Origin: Agaricus subrufescens
Lineage: Eukaryota > Basidiomycota > Agaricomycetes > Agaricales > Agaricaceae
Reading direction: 5' to 3'
Length of the DNA: 64,000 bases
Assembly: GCA_029945375.1 (NCBI GenBank)
Contig: CM057057.1
Coordinates: forward strand, 4,650,001-4,714,000
Below the pieces are notes generated by a model. That model did no database searches and had not been told where the DNA came from. It worked only from the letters and a program-made list of their open reading frames with translations. This document shows, one piece after another, positions 1-12,400 of this stretch; within the stretch, counting starts at the first letter, position 1, and each line of letters starts with the position of its first letter. Both the position numbers and the translations under genes were made by a program.

Positions 1-129
1 TATTTTCCGGAAGAGATTCCAAAACTTTTCTCGGTGATCAAAATCATTGCCACAACGTGACTCGGACAAACAACCTCTTCACCCTCGTACTCAGTAACTC
101 CACCTTCCACTCTCCACGCGCCGTCCACC

Positions 130-2215
130 ATGGCCACCGCCATCTCAACAACACCCGCACTCAATGGTCAGCCTGATGGGAAACCCAAGGCCAAGTCGAA
201 AAATCAACTCAGGCGGCTGAAGCAGAAGCAAAAGAAGGCTGCTGGTCTGGACGGGACGGAATCCGTGGTGCGTAGCCAGTTCAACACCGTACACAAATCT
301 TCTGAATCTGTAGCATATCAGCGTGGGGAATCAATAGACACAGAGAGCGTGAAACAGGAGGACGAAGAGATGCCCATGGCTTACGTCGAGGAACTGAAGG
401 ACGGCAACTATGAACAGTTTGCGGAAGTCTTCGCGCGGTTCCGGCCACCGCCTGAGCCCACCTCCGTAGGTGCTCCAATCTTATCTTCTCTGCCTTTTGC
501 CTGACTCTGTTTCTTAGACTGTAAAAGCTGAGCCTACCAAGGGCGAAGTAATATACTCGGATGATGAAGTAGAATCTGCTGAGGATTCCGATGCTGAAAC
601 TAAAAAGCCTCTGTCGAAGAAGAAGCAGCGCAAAATGCATCGCCTGTCGGTCGCAGAACTCAAGCAGCTCGTGACAAAGCCTGAAGTAGTTGAGTGGACA
701 GACGTTACGGCGGCAGACCCTCGACTACTCCTTCACCTCAAATCATATCGCAATACTGTTCCTATCCCAGCGCACTGGTCAGCAAAAAGAGACTATCTAC
801 AAGGAAAGAGGGGTATTGAGAAGCCTCCCTTCCAGCTACCCTCTTACATCGCAGATACGGGCATTGCGACAATGCGAGATGCGGTAAAGGAGAAGGAAGC
901 GAACATGAGCTTGAAAGCAAAAACGAGAGAGAGGGTGCAACCGAAAATGGGCAAAATTGACATTGACTATCAGAAATTGCACGATGCTTTCTTCAAATTC
1001 CAAACTAAACCCCCAGTCACCGGTTTTGGTGAAATGTACGTGTAATTTCCAATTTGCCAGCCCAATAGGCTGACCCAGTACTCAGGTATTATGAAGGCAA
1101 GGAATTCGAGACTTCGCTAAAGGAAAAGCGTCCGGGCGATCTGTCACCTGAACTTGTAGAAGCCCTGTCAATCCCTCCACTTGCGCCCCCTCCCTGGTTG
1201 ATTAGCATGCAACGGTTTGGGCCGCCACCCAGTTACCCTACACTAAGGATACCTGGCTTGAATGCACCTATTCCCGAAGGGTAAGTGACCTTGCGGATAT
1301 CTCAGAATCGTCACTCTTATAACTGTCTCTAGTGCACAGTGGGGTTTCCATCCAGGAGGGTGGGGTAAACCCCCATTGGATGAGTATAACCGACCCCTTT
1401 ATGGCGATGTATTCGGCGTACTACCCAAAGTCTCTGATACTGGAGTAAGTTCCCTTGTCATCTGGTTGTTATAAGGTATTTATCAGCATTTTTAGCTTGG
1501 TGAGCCAGTTGACAAGGCAGCTTGGGGTGAACTAGAGCCTGAAGAAGGTACGTACATATCCCTATTTTATACTGCTCGAATTGAACTATTTTTTTGCAGA
1601 GGAAGAGAGCGAAGAAGAATCAGAAGAGGAAGAAGAGGAAGAGGTGGCCGACGTGTCTATGGAGGGAACTCAAACACCGTCGGGTCTCGAGACGCCGTCT
1701 GGGATGGCTAGCGTCGTTTCGACTGTTGCCGGAGGCCTTGAGACGCCAGACTTCCTCGAGCTACGCAAGAATGCAAGACCGTCATCTGATACAGACGAAT
1801 CAGGGCCCAGAAGTCTATACCATGTTGTTCCGGAGAAGCAGACTAGTGTCCGTGGCTTCATGGGAAGTGAACGAGGATACGATGTGTCTGGTGTTAGTGG
1901 TAACTCCCTACCGGTTCTAGGCGACGAACGTTCAACTAAGGTAAAGATCTACATAATGATTCCTCTCCTTTAGCTGATGAATGTCCGTTCAAATAGAAGA
2001 AGAATGGTGTTGACGTATCACTCGACGCGTCGGAACTCGAGGGTTTGACAGAGGACGAGTTGAAGCGGAAATACGAGGCGTACGCGAGAAGTAGTGCTGG
2101 TGTACCGGGGAGTAAAGAAGATTTCTCAGATATGGTTGCGAAAGAAATGGCGAAGAAGAAACAGAAGATGGAGCGTGAAAAGGAAGGGAAGAGAGACAAC
2201 AAATTCAAGTTTTAG
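130..2215 (+). CDS. SF3B2: Splicing factor 3B subunit 2 (SF3b145/Cus1)
   Basis: Subunit of the SF3b complex of U2 snRNP, which holds U2 on the branch site during spliceosome assembly in the nucleus. About seven exons join to roughly 590 residues. The first exon (130-465) encodes a lysine-rich start, with LRRLKQKQKK. The next carries the conserved core beginning HRLSVAELKQLV, then PAHWSAKRDYLQGKRGIEKP, the DUF382 segment. The PSP proline-rich box follows, seen as PPPSYPTLRIPGLNAPIPEG and WGFHPGGWGKPP. An acidic run (EEESEEEEEEEV) and a charged tail ending DNKFKF complete it. The ATG at 130 has a good context (CACCATGG) and no in-frame competitor. A join worth noting is ...GEM|YYEGKEFE, where the intron runs from about 1034 to 1085. 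Family assignment is secure; exact borders of the middle exons are by eye. Confidence 0.95.
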
Positions 2216-2483
2216 GTATTATCTTCTGTACTTTATACTAATAACTATATATTGTGTCCGAAGGTTATCCGTTGGAGTAATGCATGCTGTCTCTGATGTA
2301 TTGAAGCCTTGAAATCTTTTCTTCGCACTATTGTGCACTGGACCAACTGTCCAGGGCTACTGAGCAAGGATCACTAGCTGACAAATCAAATGTAATTTCC
2401 CATCATTCACGCATACGTCTTTCACTCTATTTCCCGAAAACACTCCATTTCCTTCATTTCTCCCCACCTCCTATAATCCTATA

Positions 2484-2889
2484 ATGTCATTCCTCGGCGG
2501 TGGAAGGGGTGCTCCCACAAACGGTAATGTCAACGCAGAAAAGATTGAAATGGCCATGACAGAGTATGTCATCCTTCCAAAACGCCAAACTCAACATTCT
2601 CATCCTTTCTGTTCCTTTTAGGTTGGACACGGTCACTGACTTCTTCAATCGTATGGTCCAGTACGTTAAGATCTCAGACTTAACGCGTTCCTCATTGACA
2701 GCTTAACCCAGGTCATGTCACGCCAAATGTATCAGCGCTCGGTACGCCGATGGTGAACTAAACAAGGGAGAAAGCGTGTGTATCGACCGCTGCGTCGCCA
2801 AATTCAACGAAGTACAGAAAAAAGTCGGCGAAAAGCTTCAAAACCGGGGCCAAAGTGGTGCCGCGGCCAGTGGATTTGGAAGTTTCTGA
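2484..2889 (+). CDS. TIM10: Mitochondrial small Tim chaperone Tim10
   Basis: Small Tim protein of the mitochondrial intermembrane space. With Tim9 it forms the hexameric chaperone that escorts hydrophobic carrier precursors to the TIM22 translocase. Three exons (2484-2563, 2622-2660, 2712-2889) give 98 residues, the usual size. The twin CX3C motif is present: CHAKC, then 16 residues including the Tim10 word LNKGES, then CIDRC. These cysteines form the two disulfides of the fold, made by the Mia40 pathway. The segment YADGELNKGESVCIDRCV favours Tim10 over Tim9, Tim8 or Tim13. There is no cleavable presequence, as expected. The N-terminal MSFLGGGRG stretch is glycine-rich, like other fungal Tim10 proteins. 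It lies 268 bases downstream of SF3B2 on the same strand, with no functional link evident. Confidence 0.94.
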
Positions 2890-3280
2890 GTAATGGTGGT
2901 CGGCTTCCCGGCTACGGTGCGCGCACACTTGTGTGGAGCTATCATAGAGCGCCGGTGAAGGAGATCGAGTAGTCAGGCGGAGCGAGACTGTATCACACTC
3001 ATATGACTATACGATATTTGGGCTGTTAATGTCCTTATTGGTAGTAATTTTTTTTTGTGCTTTACTCGCACGAGGATCATATTCGAAACAAGTCAATCTA
3101 TGAATGGTACAAGTAACTCGTCACTCAAGCATCTATTCACGATCAAGAAGTGTTGGTACTCTAGCGTATCTCTCGAGTGTGGGCAAGGTAAAACCACGTA
3201 TCGGCAATAGGAATCTCAAATTAGAAATAAGTAAGAAAAATTGGGTAAGTCGTAGCCTCAATCAGGCGTGTAAAATCGCT
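2890..3280. other. Convergent 3' intergenic stretch
   Basis: About 390 bases between the stops of TIM10 (+) and the MFS gene (-). A poly-T tract lies at 3048-3056. No open frame with family resemblance was seen; presumably the 3' UTRs and termination signals of both genes. Confidence 0.6.
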
Positions 3281-5847
3281 TCATGCCAGAGGGCCTTTGG
3301 ACGGAGCACGGGAGGGAAACAGGCCCCAGAGTACGATCAACGAGGCCGCGAGTGGAACTGTGATAAACGGGAACGTGGATACTCCTCTAAAGTTCAACAC
3401 TGTTCCTGCGACGAAAGGAAATACAGCTAGGGGAGTCGGTCAGGAGTCATGCATCATGCAATCCATAAGATCAAGGCACACCTGCACCAAGACTAGCAAA
3501 AGCGTTACTGAAAACAATAAGAAATGCGGATCAGACCCGACTTCACATTGTGACAATGAAAAGGGTTTCCTACATCAAGGCCATTGCAACCATCTGTACA
3601 TCTGCTGGAAGGACGTCGTTTGCTATAGCAAGAGCCGCCGGAACAACGGGTCCATAGAAGAGTCCAATGAATGCCGTTGCTATAGAATTCTGTACATGTG
3701 AGCGAACAACCCAGACGAGGACTTGGAGAATCGACCCGATGACTGGGAGTCTGAAGTTGAGTATGTTAATCATCAACTTATCTGCCAGAACTTACAACTA
3801 TAAGTGCTTATTAGGTGCAGTAATCCCAGTTAAGTAGAGGCAGGCTTACATGAAAGAAAGAATAACATTCTGCCTCTGTCTAAATGTGAGGCTGAAAGGT
3901 AGTCAGGGGTTACACGTAAACACGGAATTGCACGGAACCCACCGCTCGTTGCAGTAGCCCCAGGCGGCACGCCCAACGCTAAGACCTGCCCAGAATCCCG
4001 AAGTGACGAAGCCGACTGTCTTCGGATCTGCATGCTAACGGAAATTCTGACCTCAGTATCCGATGTACCTGGGAGATCATAGGGACTGACTTTAGTCGCG
4101 AGTAGATAGGTGACCATCTGATTTACTTGATCAACGCTCCTTGTCGGTGAAATCAAGCATCAAACATACGAAACCCTGAGTCGTCGTTTCACTGGGTTCA
4201 TTGATCAATTAATCAGACATCATAATGATGTATGTCTATGAAACTTACCATCCACTGTAAAGTAGTGCAAAACCAGAAAACAGCCATTGAATAGGTATGC
4301 ATAATGCCTTCTTCAAAGCTGGAAAATAAGATGGAGGCATGGCGATACGCGAGACGGTTTTAGTCGAGACTTCTGCCCCCCTCAATCAGAATAGATACTC
4401 ACCAGTACGCTTGATCGTTTCACCCTCGGGCTCAATACCTGAAGAAGGGTAGCAGGGATCGGAGGTCTTCTCAGATGGATTAGCACCATTTCCGGCCCCA
4501 CTTTCCATAGCGGCCCCTACCCTGGCTTCGTTCAAAGCCAGGCGACGTTCCTCGGCGGACTCTGCTATATTTGGTCTAAAAGTTACCGCTAAGAGCACGA
4601 CGTTCAAAGCAGACAAGACGAGAGAACCCAGATAGAAGTGAAACCAAGGCACGCCAGTGGTGATCACGGATTGGCAGACGAGAGGGGACGCCATAGCACC
4701 TAAACCTGCCATGTACATTAGCTTGAGATGCCCTGAGACCTAGATCGGGGGAAATGAGCACCTGCGAGTCCATAGGCATAACCGAGCGCTTGCTTCGGAC
4801 CGGAGGCAAAATAGGCATTCCTTGACCCGATTTCAGCGACTCGTGCTATATCCTTCACGGAACAATCACTCACAGAATGGCTGAAATCATTGCAATCAGT
4901 ATTCAGCTATTGAGTGCTATAGTAAGAACCGTTAAGGTAATGAGCTTACCAGTCAATATGGCTCGAGCAAAAGCGGCTATAGCATAAGCTACAAACATGA
5001 CGGGGAAGCCGCCTTTCGAGCCCATCATGGCGAAAAAGAACGCATGCAAAACACTTGTGATGATCAATGCGAAGTGGCGCGCCCGAGAAGCAGAATGACC
5101 GAATCCTCCAGTCTTCTCACCCGCCACACCCGAGGATAAGTGTTCAGTATTGCTCAACGGCTCAGAATCGAGTTTGAAGCGTCCCAGCCATTTGAGGATG
5201 ATTTCAACGAGAAAAGTACCAGCGAAATATCTTAGAACCGCGATAAGATACCTTTTAATTAGGAGAACTGGATTACTTACCCACATGTGCTACCGCCCCA
5301 TAACAAAGATAAAGTCATAGTGCTGAGGTTGAAGTCAGCTTTGAGATCTGCCAGGTCACTTTAGAGCCTGGCGATGAATAATGAGAAGGTGGCGATCACT
5401 CACAAGGCAAAACAGTCCCGGTAACTGAAAGAATGGATTCAGCGTTGTTCTCTTCGGCGTGGTGGGGGTCTATAATGACTTACCTCCATCTGCCCAGCTT
5501 AGGATGTAGTAGGCAAAATAACCACTCGCGAGCCGCCACCTCACAGTACAGAAGCGATGCTGGAGGAGAGTCGAGCCTTCAGTAGAGGGAGGAGTGTAGC
5601 TGTTTTGCGCTGTATATGATGAAACCGCCGACAAATGCGAAGCAGGATCATCGAGATGAAGGCTGGGTAAGCTTTGGTCGCGGCGTGAAGGAGCAATCTC
5701 CGTCTCTTCATCACGTAGTTCAGGTAAAGGCGTCGCTGTTTCCGGGGTCGGCGGCTGCGCCTTGGTCGATATGCCGGGGGGGTTACCTTCTTGATGCTGG
5801 TCGACGATGGCTGCACCGTCCAATGATACGCGGCCAATGCTGGTCAT
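3281..5847 (-). CDS. MFS transporter, fungal BSC6-like type
   Basis: Polytopic membrane carrier of the major facilitator superfamily; substrate unknown. The ATG at 5847 (MTSIGRVSLDG) opens a long polar cytosolic tail of about 100 residues rich in P, S and T. Multiple membrane segments follow across many small exons. Recognisable pieces in order are FALIITSVLHAFFFAMMGSK with FVAYAIAAFARAIL; GLGAMASPLVCQSV with PWFHFYLGSLVLSALNVVLL; a central loop with EERRLALNEARVGAAMESG; GFWAGLSVGRAAWG (the GRV/R-type motif of the second half); and AFIGLFYGPVVPAALAIAN. The C-terminal exons splice cleanly (MAL|INAFASLGA|AVFPFVAGTV) to a stop at 3281-3283, so the gene looks intact. The order and wording of motifs match the fungal general-substrate MFS group that includes yeast Bsc6. 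Substrate cannot be read from the sequence. Confidence 0.88.
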
Positions 5848-6971
5848 TCTGGTGAATTAAGGGTAGGATACTCTCTGGCACAGCAGTAGTAGGGTTCGGT
5901 AGATGCAAGAGTGAGCTGAACTGAAGAACCTATGTGAGGGACCCAAAGGACATGGCCTTTTATCTAAGACAGGCTAGGTAGTAGAATCAAAGTAATTGCT
6001 GATAGGTTGGAAGGCATTCTTCCATCATGTGAGGACTATCTGGCGTAGGAACCGTGTTCCAGTTCTCGATTCGGGATGACCGACACGAAGCCAAAGAATG
6101 CCATCGCGTTGCCCTGTAGACGAGGTGATACGCCCAAAATGAATTATGTTCATTGAAGGGCCTACGTATCCGGAGCTCCTCGTCGCCAAATGGTCGCGGG
6201 ACAGGCAAAGCAGATAAAAAGATTGTATCACACCAAGCCTTGTCCCCTCACCCCTGAGTGCCTCGGGTCCTACGGATCGCCGCTCCCGGGGTATGCATAC
6301 AAAGTCAGCTGCCTAGCATCATAATGCTGAACTATCAGGCCATTCGAGAAAAGAGTCGCCACGCGTACAAGCACCACAGACTGGAAATCTTCGCATCGAG
6401 GAATAAGGAAGTTTCTTGACGAAAAAACCGGAGCGTACGCCGCTGGGTAGCCGTTGTGCGATGAACAGTGCAAATTTAGGACAGCACCCAACAATGAAAT
6501 CGCATCGAGAATCTGATCGTTCACATCGAGTCCCACACTCACCCTGATGGTGCGCTTCGGAGGCAGCGCGAGAACCAAAGTGAGGACACATCGAGCGAAC
6601 TGTGAACGTTGTATCACATTCACAGAATGAGTTGATTCTTGATACCGAGCGCTGAATATTGATGGAATGATCAACATTCAGTGAGCGGATCCGGCAAAAC
6701 CAGATGCGAGCCTTCAGAGATAAGATCGGACCTCATCTTCTGCCAGCACGTAGAAGAAGCCTTCCGGAAAATAAATTGACAGGGATAGGACGTCTGCAAT
6801 CCAGGGGTCTCAGAGGTGCCTTGACCATATCTGGGGCCTGATGCCTGCTATGACAAATAGTCCCAATCCAGATTCTGACAATAACATAATGATCTCAGAA
6901 AAACATAATCCGTGTTGAATATCAGCGAAACTAAAAACCATACGTATTGAGGATCGAAGTGCGGAGCTGAG
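5848..6971. other. Intergenic, no supported gene
   Basis: About 1.1 kb between the start of the MFS gene and the stop of the SERF-like gene. Open frames on the minus strand (up to about 135 codons near 6270-6677) have no recognisable motif and no matching splice pattern. Promoter of the MFS gene presumably lies in the first few hundred bases. Confidence 0.5.
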
Positions 6972-7374
6972 CTATTTGCCATAAGCCGGGAAACATTCCG
7001 CCATCGTCTTACTGTGCTTGTTCTGAGAATGCTCCTCTAGACTGGAACGACATTAAAATCAGACCAAGTACGACAACGGGATCTAAAATGGCTCACGCTG
7101 GCGCACGAGTGGTAATGAGCTTCAGGTAGACAATCATCAGTATGGTGCCAGCCACAAGAAAAAAGTTTTTTGTAACTCACGAACGCTTGTCGGCAGGTCG
7201 TGCAAACGATGGACTTGGCAGCTTCATTGACCTTGGACTGACTTTTCGCCCCCTTGGGTTCATTCTTCCCAGCATTGCGCTCACGTTTTTGCGCAGCCCT
7301 AGCACCCTGAGCGAACCGATAGAATCAGCCCACTAAACAGAGACTGTTTTCAAGGTCTGACGCACGTTTCCCAT
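6972..7374 (-). CDS. SERF/4F5-type small zinc-binding protein
   Basis: A 75-residue protein that is missed unless spliced by hand. Four exons join in frame: 7366-7374 (only nine bases, MGN), 7181-7306, 7097-7119 (a 23-base exon) and 6972-7041. The N-terminal half carries the 4F5/SERF signature GARAAQKRERN followed by lysines and AKSQ. The second half is the zinc-binding part: CTTCRQAF, LITTRAPALEEHSQNKHSKT and a tail CFPAYGK, so two cysteines and two histidines (C-x2-C..H-x4-H) form a C2H2-like site. This matches the At2g23090/ZNF706-like family found across fungi and plants. Cellular role is poorly defined; SERF relatives bind nucleic acid and alter amyloid aggregation. Donor and acceptor sites are all GT..AG. 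It lies head to head with GLY1, with 289 bases between the starts. Confidence 0.88.
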
Positions 7375-7663
7375 CGCGAGTAAGGAACCAGAATGAGGAT
7401 CAGAGAAAGAACTTGAGAAATGTGCTTTTGGGACACGAGGACCATGAGCGCTTAGCAGCTTACCTAATAACGAATTGCCATTTCCGATGACGAGCGGCAC
7501 TCGGGCCGCGCATTACTATCTCCCAACATATTCCTGGCGAAAAATAGAAAAATAACATGAGAGACCGTAAGCTCACATGCTACGTTGGCTGCATCCCTTT
7601 CTCTCACTGACTCATCTCAGCAGCCCTTGCCTCCCACCGCCTCCCACCCGCCTTACGAGGACA
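7375..7663. promoter_or_regulatory. Shared upstream region of SERF-like gene and GLY1
   Basis: 289 bases between divergent starts, presumably containing both promoters. An upstream ATG at 7577 is in frame with GLY1 and could give a 29-residue N-terminal extension (MLRWLHPFLSLTH), but the ATG at 7664 is the better match to the family start. No TATA box is obvious. Confidence 0.4.
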
Positions 7664-9279
7664 ATGTCCACTGCCGTTCAACACATCATAGACCAGGTCA
7701 AGGTCGACCTGATCTCCAATAACCACGCAGCGGACAATGCTGCGAAGCGTAAGGAAATCGCACGTACTTTTGTTTGTCCGTCACGATCTCTCGCTGTTGC
7801 GCGAACTTGAGCTGACCACTTCACAGCGGACACGATAACCGGTATTGTCCTTGGCTGTGACTCGTTAGAATAGTATGCTCAACATGTCACAGTCCCCTCG
7901 GAAGAGATGCTTGCTTATGCGGCAAAGGCAACATTAGGAGATGATGTCTACTTCGAACCGACAACTTTGTATGCTCCTACCTTGATCCGTTAGCGGGCGA
8001 TTTAATATGTCATCCACAGTGCTCTCGAGAACCACATTGCCAGGCTCTTTGGAAAAGAAGCCGCCTTGTTTGTGGGGTCGGGGACTCAAGGAAATCAAAT
8101 TGCTTTAAGGACACACTTGAAACAACCCCCTTATTCCATCGTTTGCGATAAAAGGGCGCATATCTATAAGTCGGTATCTTCCACTTTCAAGCAGCTAAAT
8201 GTTCTAACAGTCCTGCCAGATATGAAGCTGGTGGTGCGTCCTTAAACAGTGGGGCACATGTCGTACCGATTACACCCGCGAATAGTAAGTCAAATCCGGT
8301 GGGTAATATTTGATGCGATTCAGATGCCTCTTATAGAACATCATATAACTCTTGAGGAAGTAGAAGAAAACATCATTGTCGGAACCGATGTCCATACGTG
8401 AGTACATTGTTCGTACAATGAAAGAACGAACTGACACACCACAGAGCACCGACTGCACTCGTTTCGTTGGAAAATACTTTGAATGGAACTATCTTCCCTC
8501 AGGATGAGATCATCAAGATCTGCAATTTTGCCCATTCCCAAGGTGTAAAGACTCATTTAGACGGTGCCCGAATCTGGCACGTTGCTATTGAGACTGGCAA
8601 AAGCCTCAAGGAGCTCTGCGAACCCTTCGACTCCGTCAACGTTTGCTTCAGTAAAGGTCTAGGTAACTGGACTACGATACACCTCTTGTAATTTCGGAAA
8701 TAATGTCAGGACTTATAGGTGCACCAATTGGTTCTTGCCTGATTGGTTCCAAGGATTTTATCGAAAGAGGACGCTGGTTCCGAAAGATTTGGGGTGGCGG
8801 TATGAGGCAAACAGGTTATCTCGCCGCTTCTGCAGCGTTCGCTCTCTCGCATAACTTCCCGCAGCTTGTCAGGGCTCATGCACTTGCAAAGAAACTCGAG
8901 GCTGGTCTTGAGGAACTCGGTGCTATCATCCTGAGCCGGGCGGAAACTTGTATGGTGAGATTCCCCTCTATCGTCTAGACATATTGTATGCTGAGGGTCT
9001 TGCTTGGAGATCTTTTACGATCCCGCACCTCTGGGACTTGACTTTGAGGAGATAGGCCGACGCGCGGAGTCTTTACCCGAAGCGATCATACTTGGTGGAT
9101 CTCGTCTTGTGGTCCACATTCAGACCAGTGAACAGGTAATCGATGAGTTCTTGTCCTTGATCCGTCAACTCGCCGAGGAAAAGAGAGCTGCAGGCTGGGT
9201 TCCTCCTGCCACAAACGGTCACACTACTTCTGCGCTCAAGGACGTTTATGTCCGCCGAAAGCCAAACCTGACGAAGTGA
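7664..9279 (+). CDS. GLY1: L-threonine (allo-threonine) aldolase
   Basis: PLP enzyme that cleaves threonine/allo-threonine to glycine and acetaldehyde, a main cytosolic source of glycine in fungi. After splicing the protein is about 400 residues. Motifs in order are TFVSDTITVPSEEM (the SDT motif near the start), GDDVYFEP, GKEAALFVGSGTQGNQIALR, RAHIYK, SLENTLNG, THLDGARIW (aspartate that holds the PLP ring nitrogen), and FSKGLGAPIG, which holds the Schiff-base lysine and is interrupted by an intron after GLG. WGGGMRQTGYLAA and GGSRLVVH follow. The first intron uses a GTCCGT donor (7776), and a 15-base micro-exon (7827-7841) encodes most of SDTIT; this is the join that restores the invariant serine. 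The tail is short (RRKPNLTK) and no targeting peptide is evident from the ATG at 7664. Confidence 0.93.
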
Positions 9280-9413
9280 TATTTGTATTTGGTTATGTAC
9301 TATAAAGTGTAGTGGAACGTTATAAGGTTACAATGAATTATGATACATGTGGCTTGTGGTGGCGCTCCATGACTGTCAGAAATGTAAAATGAAGTTGAAT
9401 GTAGACCCGAGGA

Positions 9414-12400
9414 CTAGGGAAGCTCGTCAGCCTGAGTGAGATAGGAAATTTCTGCATCATTATCAACTACGAAGCTTCCAAATTCGTATTCATCGTCTTC
9501 GGGCGGTGGTGAACTATCCACAACTCTCCTTCTCTTCCTCGGTTCCATTCTTCCGAATGGCTTATTTCTAACAGGACCTCGGAGAAAATCGGGCCCATTC
9601 ACCGGGGCTTGCGTCATCAAACCCTTGCGATACATTAAAGTCTGATTATAAGAAGGCGACATCTGCGTCATTGGTGAATTCTTGATGAAAAGCCGGTCTG
9701 ATTCGCTCTCGACGTCGTCATCGCTGTCCGATAAACCAGAACTGACATCATCGCCAGAGTGCTCTGCACTGTAGTCAAGTAACGGATTGTGCTTTCGCTT
9801 CGTCAAAGGTTCCCGTTTCTTTTCTTTACGTTTGGGTTCTTCAGATGCGGGAGAACTGTCTGGGAGTCGGCGTAGCCGTCGCTGTTCAGGCGGGGGCATC
9901 TCCATTTCTGCATCCGAGGAAGAGAGAACCGAAATATTACGTCGATGAGGGCGTTGGGCAAGGCGCCGCACAGGTTGCGTAGGTTCATATGCTGGTGTTC
10001 TTGCTAGAGAGGTTTTAGTTACTGGAGAAGGCGATATCTCAACTTTCTTCGTTCTCATTTCTGGACTCGTACCAAGCGATCGCGGCGGCGAACTGTCCAA
10101 TCCCGAGGAAAGGTCCAACACGCTGCGGTCCAGTGATTGACACTGACTTTTGCCACGGTCTGTGACTGTAAAATATGAGAAGCCAGAAAATGCAGGTAGC
10201 CGGTAGGCTCACCTTGCTTTCGTAAACAGGGAGATGTCATAGTAACAATCTCCATTGAATCATCGTTACCGCGGGATACGCCCCCATGTATTGCGGGAGA
10301 AGAAGAGAGAATCACGATGTCCGGATTGTCGTCATCGTCATCGTCATCAACGACCCAAGTCAGATCATTGGGGTCTTTTCTATCTTTTAGGCGTGAGCCC
10401 ATTTGGGTGACTTGTGGAGATATTTTCAGCAAGGACTTGGACCCCGAAATTATTAGGTACCTACAAGGCGTCGCGGACCGTTCTTCTTGATCAGGTGGAT
10501 CTGTAGTTATGAAATCCTGCACCGGACTTGGAGTACAGACTTTGATACACTTTTCTGATGTTTCAGGTAATAATGGGGAAGGAGATGAAAGGACTGCCTT
10601 GCGCGACAGACTCTTCGGCGCTCGCTGTCTCTCTTGGACAAAAGGATTATTTTCAAGTTCGCGGTCCACCGAATCGTCTCTGCCTTGCTGCGAAAGCGAG
10701 AGCAAGGCTTCTTTTTGCTTGCCTTTGCCTTTCGTTTTAGCTCTTCCCTTCCCCTTCCCCTTCGCTTCAGACCCATTAGTATCAGCAGCTTTCTTTTTTG
10801 ATTTTGGTTTGGTCGCGGGTTTCGTGGTGCTCCGTAATCCACTCCCCACTTTTTCTGCTTTTCTCCGTGACTTAGGTTTCTCTGGGCTGTCCTCGTCGTC
10901 TAGACGCGACGAAGATGCAGTGGATTTCGTTCGCCTTCCTAACAACAAACCATCGATGCCAGCGTCCAGTTCCCTATCCAAATCATCGTCTTCAGCTTCT
11001 TCATCAAGAGTCTTCACATCCACAACCTTCTGCCTCTTTGATCGGCTCACAATGAGATCTGCAACGCTAACAAACCCAGTACAAGCACCATCTGGAATAT
11101 TCCTCATCATATCATCATTACGCTTCCGCTTCGTTTTCGTAAGACCCCTGCTCGGTGAGCGTTTGATTCTGCTGGACTCTTCTCGAACATAGGGTTTAAT
11201 CTCCATTACTCTTTCAAGAGGAGCGGGCTTTATGTGATCAGGAAGAAGGCGCTTGACGTCCGAGTAAAATTCGAGGTCATCACCGCGGGAAATTGATTGT
11301 TGTATTTCCTTGTATGCGATCCGGGCTTTCTCCAGATTGAACTCTTCACGCTCCTCGGCCAGCAAAACATGAACAAAACCAGCACGTTCTCGCCCTGTCC
11401 GTCCAAAGCGTTGCAACTGATAATTTGATTGGATGAGAAACCAGCAAGTCGAATGACAGACAGCGATCGTACCATTCGAACTGGGGTTTTTTGAGCGTCA
11501 TAGCAGATAATAACATCAACTTCTCCAATATCAAGTCCTTCCTCACCAACGCAGGTCGCAACGAGAACGTTAAACGTCCCCTTCTGGAACTTATCTATGA
11601 CCTGGAACAAATTGTCAGAAACTTCTGCCTGAAAACCCTGAGTGCGACGTAAGCACCTCGAGTTGCTCTTTCTGTGTCTGTCCCTTCTTCCCGTTTTTGT
11701 CTGTCCCTTGCCCAACGAATTTAGATGCACGTAACATCGGTTGATGCGAATTCAACGCCTCGACGATCTCATCCACAGCCTCCCTATGAGTAACAAACAC
11801 CATGGCTTTAGAGCGACCCCAGTTTTCCTCACTTTCATCATGCTCGTTTTCAGGGAGCATTCGGCCGTAATATTTTACTAAAATATCAGTAGCTTTATCC
11901 ATCTTGGGATGAGTCAAAAAAGATCCTGTTACAGTGGATCTATGTGATTCAAAAGCTTTGAGGGTCTTCTTGAACAAGATATTTTCACGGAGTTTCTTGC
12001 TCTGCGTTTGTTGGTTTTTTCGTGCTTGATCATCCATATCTTTTTCGGAAATTTCCTTGAGATATGAATATGCCATGCCAGTCGTGGCCTCAAGCTGGCA
12101 AAAAAGTTGGGTTACCTACTGCTGATTTAAAGGGGCGGTGACTCACCAAGTATGACATAACTTGTGCCAGGTTACCGAGCATACTCAACTGGGAACTGAA
12201 ACCTCGTTGGTGAGGGAGCAGACTAGATATCTTGGCGCGCGCTGCATAAGGATGAAGCTTCGCGGGTACTGCGTTTGGCCACATGATGCCCTGAGCTTGA
12301 AGAGGCTTCAAGTAGGTCTACGACAGACAAATGAGAAATTTTAGAGAAAGGGAGTAATTCTGAATAAACGTACTTCCATAAGCTGCGCAAGCGCATCTTT

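Noticed and set aside
6270..6677. Minus-strand 135-codon frame between the MFS and SERF-like genes
   Set aside because: Begins with an ATG but has no recognised motif, no splice continuation and composition like the flanking non-coding DNA.
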